Shown here: positions 48,667 through 57,702 of the stretch, piece by piece
Position numbering within the stretch: position 1 is the stretch's first letter
How the letters are laid out: each line of letters starts with the position of its first letter
Assembly: GCF_014205275.1 (NCBI RefSeq)
Contig: NZ_JACHND010000001.1
Span: 4,030,001-4,094,000, forward strand
Direction: 5' to 3'
Length of the DNA stretch: 64,000 nucleotides
Source: Sphaerisporangium siamense
GTDB lineage: Bacteria > Actinomycetota > Actinomycetes > Streptosporangiales > Streptosporangiaceae
The notes under the pieces: generated by a model
What the model saw: the letters and a program-made list of their open reading frames with translations, nothing else
Databases searched by the model: none
Told to the model about the DNA's origin: nothing
Position numbers and translations under genes: made by a program

Positions 48667-49518
48667 GTGGTTTCCACGGTATCCCAGCAGACCCCCGCGC
48701 ACACCGGCCCGAGGCGCACGATCAGCGTCGAGCGCGCCGGCGACGTCCCCGAGCTGGCCCCCTACGACATGCTGTCGTGGTCCCGCGTCATCGTGGAGCG
48801 CCGCGACGGGATGTTCGTCCGCCACCACGGCAACGAGTTCAGGTTGCCCCAGATGGGCGCCGACATCGAGACCGCGGCCCGTTCCCTGGTCATCGAGCTG
48901 GCCAGCCGCGCGGAGACGGCGGACTACCAGTACGCCGAGGTGCCCGCCGTGGCCATGCAGACCCCGCGCGCGGCTGTCGAGCTGGTCGCCGCCGCCCGCC
49001 GGTTGCGCGCCGAGCTTGCCGCCCCCGGCCGGCACCCGGTCGACATGGCCGGAGCCCTGCCCTACCTGGGCGAGGCCGCCATGGACATCGCCGGGATGCT
49101 GAACCTGATCAGCGACACCGCCAACGCCCACTCGCTCGCGGCGGTGCGCGACGCGGCCGACGACGCCGCCCACCCGATCGCCAAGGGCGCCAACGCCGTG
49201 GCGTCGGTGGTCGAGGCCGTCGAGGTCGCCACCGGTACGTTGATCGACCCCGTCCCCGACACCCTTCCAACCCGCGGGCTCCTGGAGACGCTGGCCGCCG
49301 CCCACGTCGAGGGCCTGTCCCTGCACACCGCCCTGCTCGCCGCGATCCACGCCGACCGGCTGGGCGTGGCCCCGGCCGTCGCGGTCGACCTGGCCTGCAA
49401 CGAGGCGTGGGACGACGAGGTCCGCGCGGCCGGGAAGGTCCGCGCCCAGCTGATCGAGTACGCGCGCCTGGCCGCGCTCGCCGCCGAACACGACGAGACC
49501 GCTGCGGCGGTGGTGTGA
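48667..49518 (+). CDS. Hypothetical phage protein
   Basis: 283-residue acidic helical protein. Start GTG 48667 behind GAGAGGAG, 98 nt after the last gene; the reading frame is open before but the ribosome site fits here. Long Ala/Val/Glu-rich helices (PRAAVELVAAARRLRAEL). Not recognised. Confidence 0.6.
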   Translation: MVSTVSQQTPAHTGPRRTISVERAGDVPELAPYDMLSWSRVIVERRDGMFVRHHGNEFRLPQMGADIETAARSLVIELASRAETADYQYAEVPAVAMQTPRAAVELVAAARRLRAELAAPGRHPVDMAGALPYLGEAAMDIAGMLNLISDTANAHSLAAVRDAADDAAHPIAKGANAVASVVEAVEVATGTLIDPVPDTLPTRGLLETLAAAHVEGLSLHTALLAAIHADRLGVAPAVAVDLACNEAWDDEVRAAGKVRAQLIEYARLAALAAEHDETAAAVV

Positions 49519-49943
49519 TGGACCTGCACCTCTACACCGACGGGTTGCGGGGCCGGCACAGCGACTCCTACACCCGCCAGGTCGCCGCCGGGGCCTCCGA
49601 AGCGCTTCGCGTCCTCAACCACGCCACCGTCCCAGGCGCGGGTGGGGTCACCTACCCGGCCACGATCGCCGACGTCCTCGGCTCCCTGTACGACGCCGCC
49701 GCCCGGCATGACCAGCTGCTGTCGCAGCTCGCCGACCACCTGTCCGCCCTGCTCGTCTCCGGCCTGCGCGAGGTGCGCGCGGGCGGCGTGGGTGACCCGG
49801 CGACGGCGGTGATGGCCGCCAAGGCGGAGCTGCTCCGCGCCCGCCAGGCCGCCGCCACACTGGCCGGCGCGCTGCGCAACGCCCAGACCGCCGTCTCGGC
49901 GCTGTATCTGCTGGAGGACCCGGACGGCGGTGAGGACCAGTGA
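49518..49943 (+). CDS. Hypothetical phage protein
   Basis: 141-residue protein, ATG overlapping the previous TGA by one base (TGATG). Helical, Ala-rich (AALTRAR-like repeats). Not recognised. Confidence 0.55.
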   Translation: MDLHLYTDGLRGRHSDSYTRQVAAGASEALRVLNHATVPGAGGVTYPATIADVLGSLYDAAARHDQLLSQLADHLSALLVSGLREVRAGGVGDPATAVMAAKAELLRARQAAATLAGALRNAQTAVSALYLLEDPDGGEDQ

Positions 49944-50260
49944 CCGCCACGCTGGAAGGCCGTCACGGCACCTGGCGCGCCGAGCACGTCCTGCCCCGGG
50001 ACGACGGCGGGTTCGACGTCGTCGTCTCCTACCGGTCCCGCCGCGGCACCTGCTACTCGGCCTACCGCTGGGCGCCGGGGCGGTGGTCGGCGCTGGCCGA
50101 GGGCTGGGCGCTGCGCGCGGTTGCGGCCCATGAGGCGCCGGTCGTGGACGCCGGTTCGCGGCTCGGTGCCGGGCACCCGCTGCTGGTCCTGCTGGCTGAC
50201 GCGCTCGCCGAGCACCTCCTTGCCGAGCACCGGCTCGTCGCACAAGGCGGTGGGCGATGA
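49940..50260 (+). CDS. Hypothetical phage protein
   Basis: 106-residue protein with a beta-rich N-terminus (DVVVSYRSRRGTCYSAYRW) and helical C-terminus. GTG start overlaps the preceding stop. Confidence 0.55.
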   Translation: MTATLEGRHGTWRAEHVLPRDDGGFDVVVSYRSRRGTCYSAYRWAPGRWSALAEGWALRAVAAHEAPVVDAGSRLGAGHPLLVLLADALAEHLLAEHRLVAQGGGR

Positions 50261-50487
50261 GCGCCCCGGCCGGAGTCCGTGTGGACGTCGAGGCCGCGGT
50301 GCGGCGCCTGGAGGAACTGGCCGCCGCCTGGTCGGCGGGGGAGTGGACAGACGGCCACGCCGCCGAGCTGTACCGCCTGGCCGCTCCGCGCTCACGTATG
50401 GCGACCTGGGACCTGTTCGAGGAACTCGCCCGCCGGATCCAGGGCGTTGAGGACGCCGCCCGCACCCTGCTGGGAGGTGGGCGATGA
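50257..50487 (+). CDS. Small hypothetical phage protein
   Basis: 76-residue helical protein with two Glu/Leu-rich helices; ATG start overlaps the previous TGA (ATGA). Not recognised. Confidence 0.5.
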   Translation: MSAPAGVRVDVEAAVRRLEELAAAWSAGEWTDGHAAELYRLAAPRSRMATWDLFEELARRIQGVEDAARTLLGGGR

Positions 50488-51497
50488 CCGGCCTTCGCGC
50501 CCGGCGACCCACCGGTGCCGTTCCCTGGCCGCTCATCCTCCTGGAGGGAGGAGAGAAGGCCGGCAAGTCCTGGGCTGCCGCTGAGCTGTCGGCCAGCGAG
50601 CGGGTTGGCCAGACCTACTGGCTGGACCTCAACGAGGGCGCCGCCGACGAGTACGGCGCCATCCCCGGCGCCCGCTACCTGGTCATCGAGCACGACGGCA
50701 CCTGGGGGGACATCCTCGCCTCGGTCGCCGCGGTCCGCGACGAGGCCCGCCGCGCATCCGACGCCGGAGAGGCCCCGATGGTGCTGGTCATCGACTCGAT
50801 GACCGCCGAGTGGGACCTGCTGAAGGACTGGGCCGCCAACCGGGCCAAGGGCTCGCAGAGCAACCAGAACCGGCTGCGCAAGGACCCCCACGCCGAGGTC
50901 CAGGTCCCGATGAACCTGTGGAACGACGCCACCGCCCGCCACCGGCGGCTGATGACGATGCTGATGACCTTCCCCGGCATCGTCGTCATGACCGCCCGCG
51001 GCAAAGAGGTCGCCGCGCTCGACACCGGCGGCCGGCCGATCGAGGGCTCCAAGGACTACAAGGTCGAAGGCCACAAGAGCCTGGCCTACGACGCCTCGGT
51101 GTGGGTGCGCATGTCCCGCGACCACGCGCCGATGGTCGTCGGCGCCCGCTCGGTCCACGCCGGGCTGCGGCCGGGCGTGGACAAGCCGCAGCCGATCCAC
51201 GACTTCTCCCTGGACCGGCTCATATTCGACCTGCTCAAGTGCGACCCGGCCACGGCGCGGGCGCGGGATGTGACGCCGATGCAGCCTGGCGACGAGCCGG
51301 ACGCCGAACGCTCGCCGAAGGCCGCCGCGCTGCTCACCGCAGCCGAAGACTCCGCCTCCGATGCGGACCTGCGCAAGGTGTGGACGGCGATCGGCCCGGC
51401 ACTCGCCGCCGGGGACATCTCGCAGGCCGAGGCCGACCAGGTCGCCAACCGGATCACCGCGCTGCGCGCCGAGCTGAACAAGGAGGCCGCGGCGTGA
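50484..51497 (+). CDS. Phage RecA-like P-loop ATPase
   Basis: 337-residue ATPase. Walker A GGEKAGKS at residues 22-29 and Walker B MVLVIDS near 100. RecA-like core, similar to phage ATPases such as Sak4-type single-strand annealing or recombination proteins. It probably acts with the SSB encoded later. The C-terminal 80 residues are helical and acidic. Exact role uncertain. Confidence 0.72.
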   Translation: MTGLRARRPTGAVPWPLILLEGGEKAGKSWAAAELSASERVGQTYWLDLNEGAADEYGAIPGARYLVIEHDGTWGDILASVAAVRDEARRASDAGEAPMVLVIDSMTAEWDLLKDWAANRAKGSQSNQNRLRKDPHAEVQVPMNLWNDATARHRRLMTMLMTFPGIVVMTARGKEVAALDTGGRPIEGSKDYKVEGHKSLAYDASVWVRMSRDHAPMVVGARSVHAGLRPGVDKPQPIHDFSLDRLIFDLLKCDPATARARDVTPMQPGDEPDAERSPKAAALLTAAEDSASDADLRKVWTAIGPALAAGDISQAEADQVANRITALRAELNKEAAA

Positions 51498-52081
51498 CCG
51501 CGAAACTGCACGGGCTCAGGGTCGCCGCCGGCAAGGTCCTCGCTGACATCGTCACCGCCGGGTATGAGGGAGTCCGCGCCGACGCCGAGAAGGTGTTCGG
51601 TGCGGCCCGCCGCGAGCTCGGCGCCAAGACGCTGGACGTGGCCCTCCCGGACGGCACCAGCCTCGGCACGATCAGCATCCTCGCCGGCCCGGCCGAGCGG
51701 ACGGTCAACATGTCCGCCGTCGCCGCGATCGTCGCCCAGCAGTCGGGCGCCGTGGAAGCGCTCCGCCCTGAGGCGGTCACCGACCCGGCGCTGCTGGCGT
51801 TCGTCCGTGACCACATGCCGCACCTGATCGAGACCAAGGTCCGGCAGGAGGACCTGAAGGCCGCGCTGAAGCGCATCGACGCCGAAGGCTGCCTGAACGG
51901 CACGGACGGCAAGAAGGTCAAGGTCGCCGAGGTCCAGCGCGGCGAGCCGACCGGGGAGTTCCGCTACCGCCCGTCCCCAGAGGCCGAGGCCGCGATCCGC
52001 AGAGCGTGGCAGGCGGGCGAACTGCAGGAACTGCTGGCCGACCTGATCAGGCCCGCTGTTGAAGCCGGCGGCCAGTCGTGA
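51494..52081 (+). CDS. Hypothetical phage protein after the RecA-like ATPase
   Basis: 195-residue protein. Start GTG 51494 overlaps the ATPase stop (GTGA). Contains strand-rich part ALPDGTSLGTISIL and helical LETKVRQEDLKAALKRI-type helix. May be a partner of the ATPase, by position. Confidence 0.6.
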   Translation: MTAKLHGLRVAAGKVLADIVTAGYEGVRADAEKVFGAARRELGAKTLDVALPDGTSLGTISILAGPAERTVNMSAVAAIVAQQSGAVEALRPEAVTDPALLAFVRDHMPHLIETKVRQEDLKAALKRIDAEGCLNGTDGKKVKVAEVQRGEPTGEFRYRPSPEAEAAIRRAWQAGELQELLADLIRPAVEAGGQS

Positions 52082-52437
52082 ACGCCCCGACATGGACCCC
52101 CAACGAGATCGCCCTGCGGCTGTCGCAGCTCTCCAGGGCCTTGGACGATTTGGCGGGCGACCTCGAAGGGCTGGAGAGGGACGCCGTCGTCAAACGCCAC
52201 ACCTACGAACTGGCGTTCGCCCGGGCCTTCCTCGGCCAGGAGTCCGGATCGGTGGACGCCCGCAAGCAGGCCGCGGTCCTGGCCACCGCCGCCGAGAAGC
52301 TGGAGGCCGAGACCGCCGAGGCGGTGCTGCGCGCGGCGCGGACCCGGATCGGGACGCTGAAGACGCAGATCGAGACGGGCCGGTCGCTGAACGCCCTCAT
52401 GCGCTCGGAGATGGCGCTGGCGGGGGTGGGCACGTGA
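52078..52437 (+). CDS. Coiled-coil hypothetical phage protein
   Basis: 119-residue protein rich in Leu/Ala/Glu heptads (LRLSQLSRALDDLAGDLEGL), predicted coiled coil. GTG start overlaps the upstream TGA. Confidence 0.55.
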   Translation: MNAPTWTPNEIALRLSQLSRALDDLAGDLEGLERDAVVKRHTYELAFARAFLGQESGSVDARKQAAVLATAAEKLEAETAEAVLRAARTRIGTLKTQIETGRSLNALMRSEMALAGVGT

Positions 52438-52862
52438 AGCGCTCCGCCCCACTCCGCCGCGGCAAGCCCCTGGAGCGGTACACCCCGCTCCAGGGCGGCG
52501 CCCCGCTCGCGCGGAAGACGCCACTCAAGTACCGCTCGGCCAAGCAGGAGGCGGCGTACCGCGTCCGCCGGCCGCTGGTGGCCGCGCTGCTGGCCGAACA
52601 CCCAGTGTGCGAGCGGTGCCGCCGGGCCCGCTCCGTCGAGGTCCACGAACCTCGCATGCGCTCCCGCGGGGTGGACATCTGCGACCCGGCCGAGTGCGTG
52701 GCCCTTTGCCACCCCTGCCACCGCTGGACTCACGACCACCCGGCGAAGGCCACCACCGAGGGCTGGCTGATCCCTTCCCACGACACGACCACGCCCGCGC
52801 GTGCCGCTGCTGAGCGGCGCGCGTCGGCCGCCTGGCGCGAGCAGGCCCAGGAGGCGTCGTGA
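52434..52862 (+). CDS. HNH-like endonuclease or zinc protein
   Basis: 142-residue protein. Basic N-terminus; core with CERCRR, then ECVALCHPCHRWTHDHP, an HNH-type arrangement with Cys pairs (CxxC ... CxxCH). GTG start overlaps the previous stop. Probable phage HNH nuclease; the typical His/Asn pair is only partly visible. Confidence 0.7.
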   Translation: MKRSAPLRRGKPLERYTPLQGGAPLARKTPLKYRSAKQEAAYRVRRPLVAALLAEHPVCERCRRARSVEVHEPRMRSRGVDICDPAECVALCHPCHRWTHDHPAKATTEGWLIPSHDTTTPARAAAERRASAAWREQAQEAS

Positions 52863-53656
52863 AGCACATCGTCCAGTACTCCACCGGCCTGGCCTCCGCT
52901 GAAGTCGCCCGACGCCTGGTCCAAGAGCACGGTCCCCGCGACGTCGTCCTCCTCACCGCGAACACCACCAAAGAAGACCCCGATAACTGGCGGTTCGCCC
53001 ACGAGGTCTATGACCGGTTCCTCGCCGGCTGCGAGTGGGTGTTCCTCGCCGACGGCCGTAGCCCGATGCAGGTGGGCCGTGACGAGCGGGTCGTGCCGAA
53101 CAACCGCCTGGCGGTGTGCTCCAAGAAGCTGAAGCGGGAGCTGCTGCGCCGGTGGATCGACGAGCACTGCGACCCGGCGGAGGTAGTGATCGCGCTGGGC
53201 TATGACTGGACCGAGGAGCACCGCATCAAGGCCGCCTGGCCGCTGTGGGAGCCCTACAAGGTCGTGGCACCGCTGGCCAAGCGGCCGTTCGTGATGAAGG
53301 AGCAGCTCCGCGAGATCTATCGCGAGCGATACAAGATCGAAACGCCTCGCCTGTATGCGGCTGGCTTCCAACATGCCAACTGCGGTGGAGCGTGTGTGCG
53401 CGGCGGCCAGGCCCAGTGGGAGCTGCTGCTCCGCTGGAACCGCGAGCGCTACCTGGAGTGGGAGGCCGACGAGGAGGCCACCCGGGCCGAGCTCGGCAAG
53501 GACGTGTCGATCCTGCGGGACCGCTCCCGCGGCGCCACCCGGCCGCTGACGCTTCGCACCTTCCGGAAGCGACTGGAGCTCCAGCCGTCCCTGTTCGACG
53601 CCGACGACTGGGGCGCGTGCGGCTGCCTGAGTGACCAGCCCGAGGCCGCCCCTTGA
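52859..53656 (+). CDS. PAPS-reductase-like PP-loop protein
   Basis: 265-residue protein of the ATP-pyrophosphatase/PAPS reductase superfamily. The PP-loop is YSTGLASA (residues 7-14), instead of the standard SGGxDS. The family arm CSKKLKRE and a later HANCGGACVRGG with two Cys pairs are visible; near the C-terminus another Cys pair (GACGC). Phage members of this family occur with DNA-modification genes; a cytosine methyltransferase follows 1 kb downstream. Function (sulfur transfer or nucleotide activation) is not established. Confidence 0.75.
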   Translation: MKHIVQYSTGLASAEVARRLVQEHGPRDVVLLTANTTKEDPDNWRFAHEVYDRFLAGCEWVFLADGRSPMQVGRDERVVPNNRLAVCSKKLKRELLRRWIDEHCDPAEVVIALGYDWTEEHRIKAAWPLWEPYKVVAPLAKRPFVMKEQLREIYRERYKIETPRLYAAGFQHANCGGACVRGGQAQWELLLRWNRERYLEWEADEEATRAELGKDVSILRDRSRGATRPLTLRTFRKRLELQPSLFDADDWGACGCLSDQPEAAP

Positions 53657-53663
53657 TGCACGA

Positions 53664-53691
53664 CGCCCCGCGCCGTGCCGGGCGCGGGGCG
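53664..53691 (+). terminator. GC-rich hairpin
   Basis: Perfect 11-bp stem (53664-53674 / 53681-53691) with a 6-base loop, in a 60-nt gap after the PP-loop gene. No T run, so either a weak terminator or a translational separator. Confidence 0.5.
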
Positions 53692-53715
53692 GCAACACCA
53701 AGAACGGAGAACACC

Positions 53716-54138
53716 GTGAGCACGGACCTTACCGACATCGCCGCCCCGCCACTGACCCAGGCCGGCCGCGACTACCTCACCAAAGTCCTCGACAGCGCCT
53801 GGACCGAGCGTGCAGGCCTCACCGGAAAACGCGACGCCCTGCTCCGCGAGGTCGCCAGCATCACCCGCGTCATCGACTGCACCGACCGGTCCATCGCCAT
53901 GCTGCAGGCCGAGCTCGACGGCCCCGTGTCGTTACTGCCACCGATGGTTGACCTGGGCGACGACCCCGAGGGGGAACTCCCGCTCGAAGCCGCCGCACAC
54001 GCCGCGGCCCTCGCCGAGCAGTCCAAGGCCGGCCGCGACCCCTACGGGCCGTCCACGCTGCCGGACCTGCCGCGCGCTCTCGGCGCGGTCCGCGTCCCCG
54101 GTGACTTCGAGACCGAGCCTGTGGGAGGTGCCCGGTGA
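53716..54138 (+). CDS. Hypothetical phage protein
   Basis: 140-residue protein starting at GTG 53716 with GGAG upstream. Coiled-coil-like N-terminus, then acidic region. Not recognised. Confidence 0.55.
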   Translation: MSTDLTDIAAPPLTQAGRDYLTKVLDSAWTERAGLTGKRDALLREVASITRVIDCTDRSIAMLQAELDGPVSLLPPMVDLGDDPEGELPLEAAAHAAALAEQSKAGRDPYGPSTLPDLPRALGAVRVPGDFETEPVGGAR

Positions 54139-54296
54139 GCGCCTCGATCCCCGTCCCGCCCGCCCTCGAGGGCCACCCCGGGCTGTGGGGCAAGGACATG
54201 GAGCCAGAGCAGGTCCGCAAGGCGTACGACGACATGCTCAAGGCCGGTCCCCGGCGACGCGCCGCCGAGCAGGCACAGGGCGGCCGCCGTGGCTGA
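54135..54296 (+). CDS. Small hypothetical phage protein, 53 aa
   Basis: GTG 54135 overlapping the previous stop, stop TGA at 54296. Contains helix EPEQVRKAYDDMLKAG. Coupled by overlap on both sides, which supports it despite its size. Confidence 0.5.
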   Translation: MSASIPVPPALEGHPGLWGKDMEPEQVRKAYDDMLKAGPRRRAAEQAQGGRRG

Positions 54297-54534
54297 GAAC
54301 AGTGGCCTCGACCTGCTCGGCATGGTCGCCGCGCTCACCGACCCGGCCAACGCGCACATGCCCACGCTCATCTGCCTCGCCGCTGGCGCGGTGCTCATCG
54401 TCGGCTGCGCGGTGGCCCTGGTCCTGCACCGAGACCAGCAGGTGCGCCGCCGGCCGCCGTTGGAGGATCTGGCCGATCCGCCGCACAACCCGAGCATCGA
54501 CGGCACCTTCGACTACATCCGGAGGCCCCGGTGA
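54289..54534 (+). CDS. Single-pass membrane protein, phage
   Basis: 81-residue protein with one hydrophobic helix (TLICLAAGAVLIVGCAVALV). GTG start overlaps the previous frame. Phage membrane protein of unknown role; holin is possible but nothing specific supports it. Confidence 0.5.
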   Translation: MAENSGLDLLGMVAALTDPANAHMPTLICLAAGAVLIVGCAVALVLHRDQQVRRRPPLEDLADPPHNPSIDGTFDYIRRPR

Positions 54535-54671
54535 AGCGCCGCCAGCAGAAGAAGGCGGAGAAGCAGCGGCAGGCCAAGGTCTTCGCCCGCGAGCTCCGCG
54601 CCGCCGTGGAGGACTACCAGCCGGCCGAGGCCCTGAGGGCGATCCGCGAGCGCATCGGGGGTGCGCGGTGA
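54531..54671 (+). CDS. Very small basic phage protein, 46 aa
   Basis: GTG 54531 overlaps the previous stop; TGA 54671 overlaps the methyltransferase GTG. Highly basic, helical (KKAEKQRQAKVF). Overlap on both sides supports a real gene coupled to the methyltransferase. Confidence 0.5.
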   Translation: MKRRQQKKAEKQRQAKVFARELRAAVEDYQPAEALRAIRERIGGAR

Positions 54672-56536
54672 CGCTGCGCGTTATGGATTGGTTCTGCGGG
54701 GCCGGCGGTTCCTCCCAGGGCGCGCATGCGGTCCCGGGGGTGACCGTCGCCCTGGCCGCGAACCACTGGGCCAAGGCCATCGAGTCGCACGCCGCGAACT
54801 TCCCGGAGACCGACCACTGGAAAGGCGACATCCGGGAGGCCCCGGTCCACCGCTGGCCCGTCGCGGACATCTTCTGGGCGTCCCCGGAGTGCCCGCAGTG
54901 GTCCAACGCCCGCGGCAAGAAGCGTGACTTCGCCACCTCGCTGCAGGACTCCCTGTTCGGCGTGGAGACCGACGAGGAGGCCGAGCGGTCTCGCGCGCTG
55001 ATGGAGGAGGTCCCGGCCTACCTGCGTGGTGTGCAGGACCGCGGCGGGCTCGTCCTGGCCGGGGTCGTGGAGAACGTGGTCGACGTGCGGGCGTGGGACC
55101 AGTGGGACCGGTGGCTGGGCGAGATCAAGAAGCTGGGCTACCGCACCCGCGTGGTGGCGATGAACTCGATGCACGCCCACACCACCCGCACCCCGATCGC
55201 ACCGCAGTCGCGCGATCGGCTCTACGTGGCGTACTGGCACCGCTCGCTCGGCCGCGACCCGGACTGGGACAAGTGGCTGCGCCCGCAGGCGTGGTGCCCG
55301 ACCTGCGAGCAGGTCGTCCGCGCCGTGCAGGTCTTCAAGACCCTCGGCGCCGACATGGGCCGCTACCGCCAGCAGTACATCTACCGCTGCCCCCGCGCCG
55401 CCTGCCGCAACGCCGTGGTCGAGCCGCACGTGCTCCCGGCCGCGGCGGCGATCGACTGGACGCTGCCCGGGCAGCGCATCGGCGACCGGGCCAAGCCCCT
55501 GGCCGACAAGACGCTCGCGCGGATCAAGGCGGGTCTGGCCAAGTACGCCCGGCCGATCACCCTGGAGGCGGCCGGCCACACCTTCGAGTGCCGCCCCGGC
55601 GTTCGCACATGGCCGGTGGACGCGCCGCTGACCGCGCAGACCACCACGGCGACCAAGGCCATGGCCTACGAGCCGTTCATGGTCCCCGCCGGCGGCACCT
55701 GGCGCAACGAGCCGACCCCGGTGTCGGAGCCTATGCCCACCAGGACGACACGAGAGAACGACGGCATCGCCATCCCGCCGTTCTTGGTGCCGCTCCGTTC
55801 GGGCCGCAACCGCAGCCTGCGCGCCGACACCGACCCGCTCGCGACCGTTGTCGCCGACGGCGGCAACCACGGCCTGGTCGTGCCGCCGCTGCTGATCCCC
55901 GTCGAGGGCCGCGAGGGGAAGGAGCCCAGCTCCGCCGAGCATCCGTTGCGCACCCAGACTGCGCGCAACGAGACCGGCCTGGCCTGGCTGCCGTTCGTCG
56001 CCGAGTTGCGCGGCGGCGGCTCCGACGCTCGCCCGGTCACCGACCCCCTGGCCACGGTGACCGCGTCCGGCAACCATCACGGACTCGTCGCTCCGCCCGT
56101 CACCGCTCTGGTGATGCGGAACAACACCCCGCGCGGCGACGCCGGCCAGATGTCCACTCCCGTCACCGAGCCGCTGCGCACGCTGACCGCGGCGGGCCAC
56201 CAGTCCCTCATCACCTGGGAAACCCTGCTGGTCCCCTACTACGGCAAGGGGAACGCCCGACAGGTCGCCGAGCCCATCGGCACGCTTACCACCCGCGACA
56301 AGTACGCCGTCGTCAACGGGCTCAACCAGATCGACCTGGACGACGTGCTCTTCCGCATGCTCGAACCCCACGAGATCGGCCGGGCGATGGCCTTCGGCGA
56401 GGGCTACATCGTCATCGGCAACAAGCGCGAACGCGTCCGCCAGTACGGGAATGCCGTCACCCCCCCGGTCGCCGAGCTGCTCGTCTCGGCGCTGGTGGAG
56501 GCCATCACGGGCGAGGACCTGGAGGTGGCCGCGTAA
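54668..56536 (+). CDS. C5-cytosine DNA methyltransferase with internal repeat array
   Basis: 622-residue methyltransferase. Motif I is DWFCGAGGSSQG (residues 7-18), motif IV SPECPQWS with the presumed catalytic Cys in PEC, motif VI ENV at about 134, motif VIII QSRDRLY (~179) and motif IX/X YGNAVTPPVAE (~593). Between residues about 315 and 555 the protein has seven copies of a ~35-residue unit centred on P-[LIM]-x-T-x-T, with a following GL/PP strand. It occupies the target-recognition position. Methylates phage or host DNA at C5, probably against restriction. Start GTG 54668 overlaps the small upstream gene. Confidence 0.85.
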   Translation: MTLRVMDWFCGAGGSSQGAHAVPGVTVALAANHWAKAIESHAANFPETDHWKGDIREAPVHRWPVADIFWASPECPQWSNARGKKRDFATSLQDSLFGVETDEEAERSRALMEEVPAYLRGVQDRGGLVLAGVVENVVDVRAWDQWDRWLGEIKKLGYRTRVVAMNSMHAHTTRTPIAPQSRDRLYVAYWHRSLGRDPDWDKWLRPQAWCPTCEQVVRAVQVFKTLGADMGRYRQQYIYRCPRAACRNAVVEPHVLPAAAAIDWTLPGQRIGDRAKPLADKTLARIKAGLAKYARPITLEAAGHTFECRPGVRTWPVDAPLTAQTTTATKAMAYEPFMVPAGGTWRNEPTPVSEPMPTRTTRENDGIAIPPFLVPLRSGRNRSLRADTDPLATVVADGGNHGLVVPPLLIPVEGREGKEPSSAEHPLRTQTARNETGLAWLPFVAELRGGGSDARPVTDPLATVTASGNHHGLVAPPVTALVMRNNTPRGDAGQMSTPVTEPLRTLTAAGHQSLITWETLLVPYYGKGNARQVAEPIGTLTTRDKYAVVNGLNQIDLDDVLFRMLEPHEIGRAMAFGEGYIVIGNKRERVRQYGNAVTPPVAELLVSALVEAITGEDLEVAA

Positions 56537-56826
56537 TGCCCGCCACCACCCACCGCTCCCACGACGCGCTGTGGCACGCCCACCAGGCGCTGGTGCTCAA
56601 CGACCGCGAACTGGCCTCGGTCCGACGCTTCGGGAAGAAGGCGACGGTCGACGCGCGGCGCCTCACCCCCTCCATGGCGGACAGCGACCCTGGCGACGCT
56701 GCGGCCGCGGTGCGGGCCGCCTGCCAGATCGCCTCCCGCGCCGGGATGGACGCCGCCGAGCTGCGCGAGGTCCTGGAAGCCCTCGGCCTTGCGCAGGCGA
56801 CGCCCGCCAAGGGGGTGGCCCGCTGA
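56536..56826 (+). CDS. Hypothetical phage protein
   Basis: 96-residue protein with a helical C-terminus. ATG overlaps the methyltransferase stop (TAATG). Not recognised. Confidence 0.5.
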   Translation: MPATTHRSHDALWHAHQALVLNDRELASVRRFGKKATVDARRLTPSMADSDPGDAAAAVRAACQIASRAGMDAAELREVLEALGLAQATPAKGVAR

Positions 56827-57080
56827 TGCCCGCAACCAAGAAGCTCCTCGCCCGCGGCGCGCAGATCCAGGCCGCCGTCCACCGCCACCTGGCCGCCTAC
56901 CCGCACGCCCAGCTCACCACCTACGAACTGGCCCGGGTCCTGGAGTACGGCAAGGCCGGCCGGTGCGGCGTCAACGGCGCGTTGCACCGCCTCGCCGACG
57001 TGGGAGAGGTCCGGCGCGTCCCGGCGGCGGACCCGATGAACGCGCGCCGCACCATCTACCGGTGGCAGGTGGCGCCGTGA
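56826..57080 (+). CDS. Winged-helix-like small phage protein
   Basis: 84-residue protein with LTTYELARVLEYGKAGR followed by a helix, winged-helix-like. TGATG coupled start. May bind DNA; otherwise not recognised. Confidence 0.55.
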   Translation: MPATKKLLARGAQIQAAVHRHLAAYPHAQLTTYELARVLEYGKAGRCGVNGALHRLADVGEVRRVPAADPMNARRTIYRWQVAP

Positions 57081-57304
57081 CGGTTCACTGCCGCGCCATC
57101 CACAACGGCGTCCGCTACTGCGACAAGGTGGCCGCCTACCGGGCGACGTTCACCGACTGCCCCGTCTGCGCGCGCGAGGGGTTCCTGACCTGCTTCGGCC
57201 ACTCGGTGTGCGCCGACGACGCCGCGGACCTGCGCGCCGACCAGTTCGTGTTCGTCCTCGACGGCGCCTCCGCTGTCGTCTCCAACCTGCGGATGGCGGT
57301 ATGA
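57077..57304 (+). CDS. Cys-rich small phage protein
   Basis: 75-residue protein with two Cys pairs (one being CPVC), probable zinc ribbon. GTG start overlaps the previous stop. Confidence 0.5.
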   Translation: MTVHCRAIHNGVRYCDKVAAYRATFTDCPVCAREGFLTCFGHSVCADDAADLRADQFVFVLDGASAVVSNLRMAV

Positions 57305-57702
57305 ACCGCCGCCACTTCTCGCCCCCGGCTGACTTGCCGCTGATCCGCGTGGCCCAGATCTGGGCAGGCCGAGCCGATGTCCGCCGCCGGTTCTTCGTCC
57401 AGCGTTTCGCCGCCGGTGCGGTCTACGGCATGGACTACCTCGTCCACAAGTCGGCCACCCGGGTCAAGACGTTGCCTGTCGAGGAGTTCCTCGACAAGTT
57501 CACTCTGCTGGAGGACACCCCTGAGGGCCTGCTCGCCGACGCTGAACAGCAGGCCGCGGTCGACGAGATTCCGTGGCCGGACCACCCGGAGGTCCGGACG
57601 ATCGAGACGGTGGAGCTGCCGCCCTTCGATGCGGGGGACACGGCGGTCGCCGGGAGCAGCCCGTCGGTCGCGCCCACGGGACCGGACGGGGGCGCGCCGT
57701 GA
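57301..57702 (+). CDS. Hypothetical phage protein
   Basis: 133-residue protein. N-terminal helical (AQIWAGRADVRRRFFVQRF), acidic Pro-rich C-terminus. ATG overlaps the previous frame. Not recognised. Confidence 0.5.
   Translation: MNRRHFSPPADLPLIRVAQIWAGRADVRRRFFVQRFAAGAVYGMDYLVHKSATRVKTLPVEEFLDKFTLLEDTPEGLLADAEQQAAVDEIPWPDHPEVRTIETVELPPFDAGDTAVAGSSPSVAPTGPDGGAP

Noticed and set aside
54289-54534. Holin
   Set aside because: Only one TM helix and no lysin next to it; called membrane protein only.
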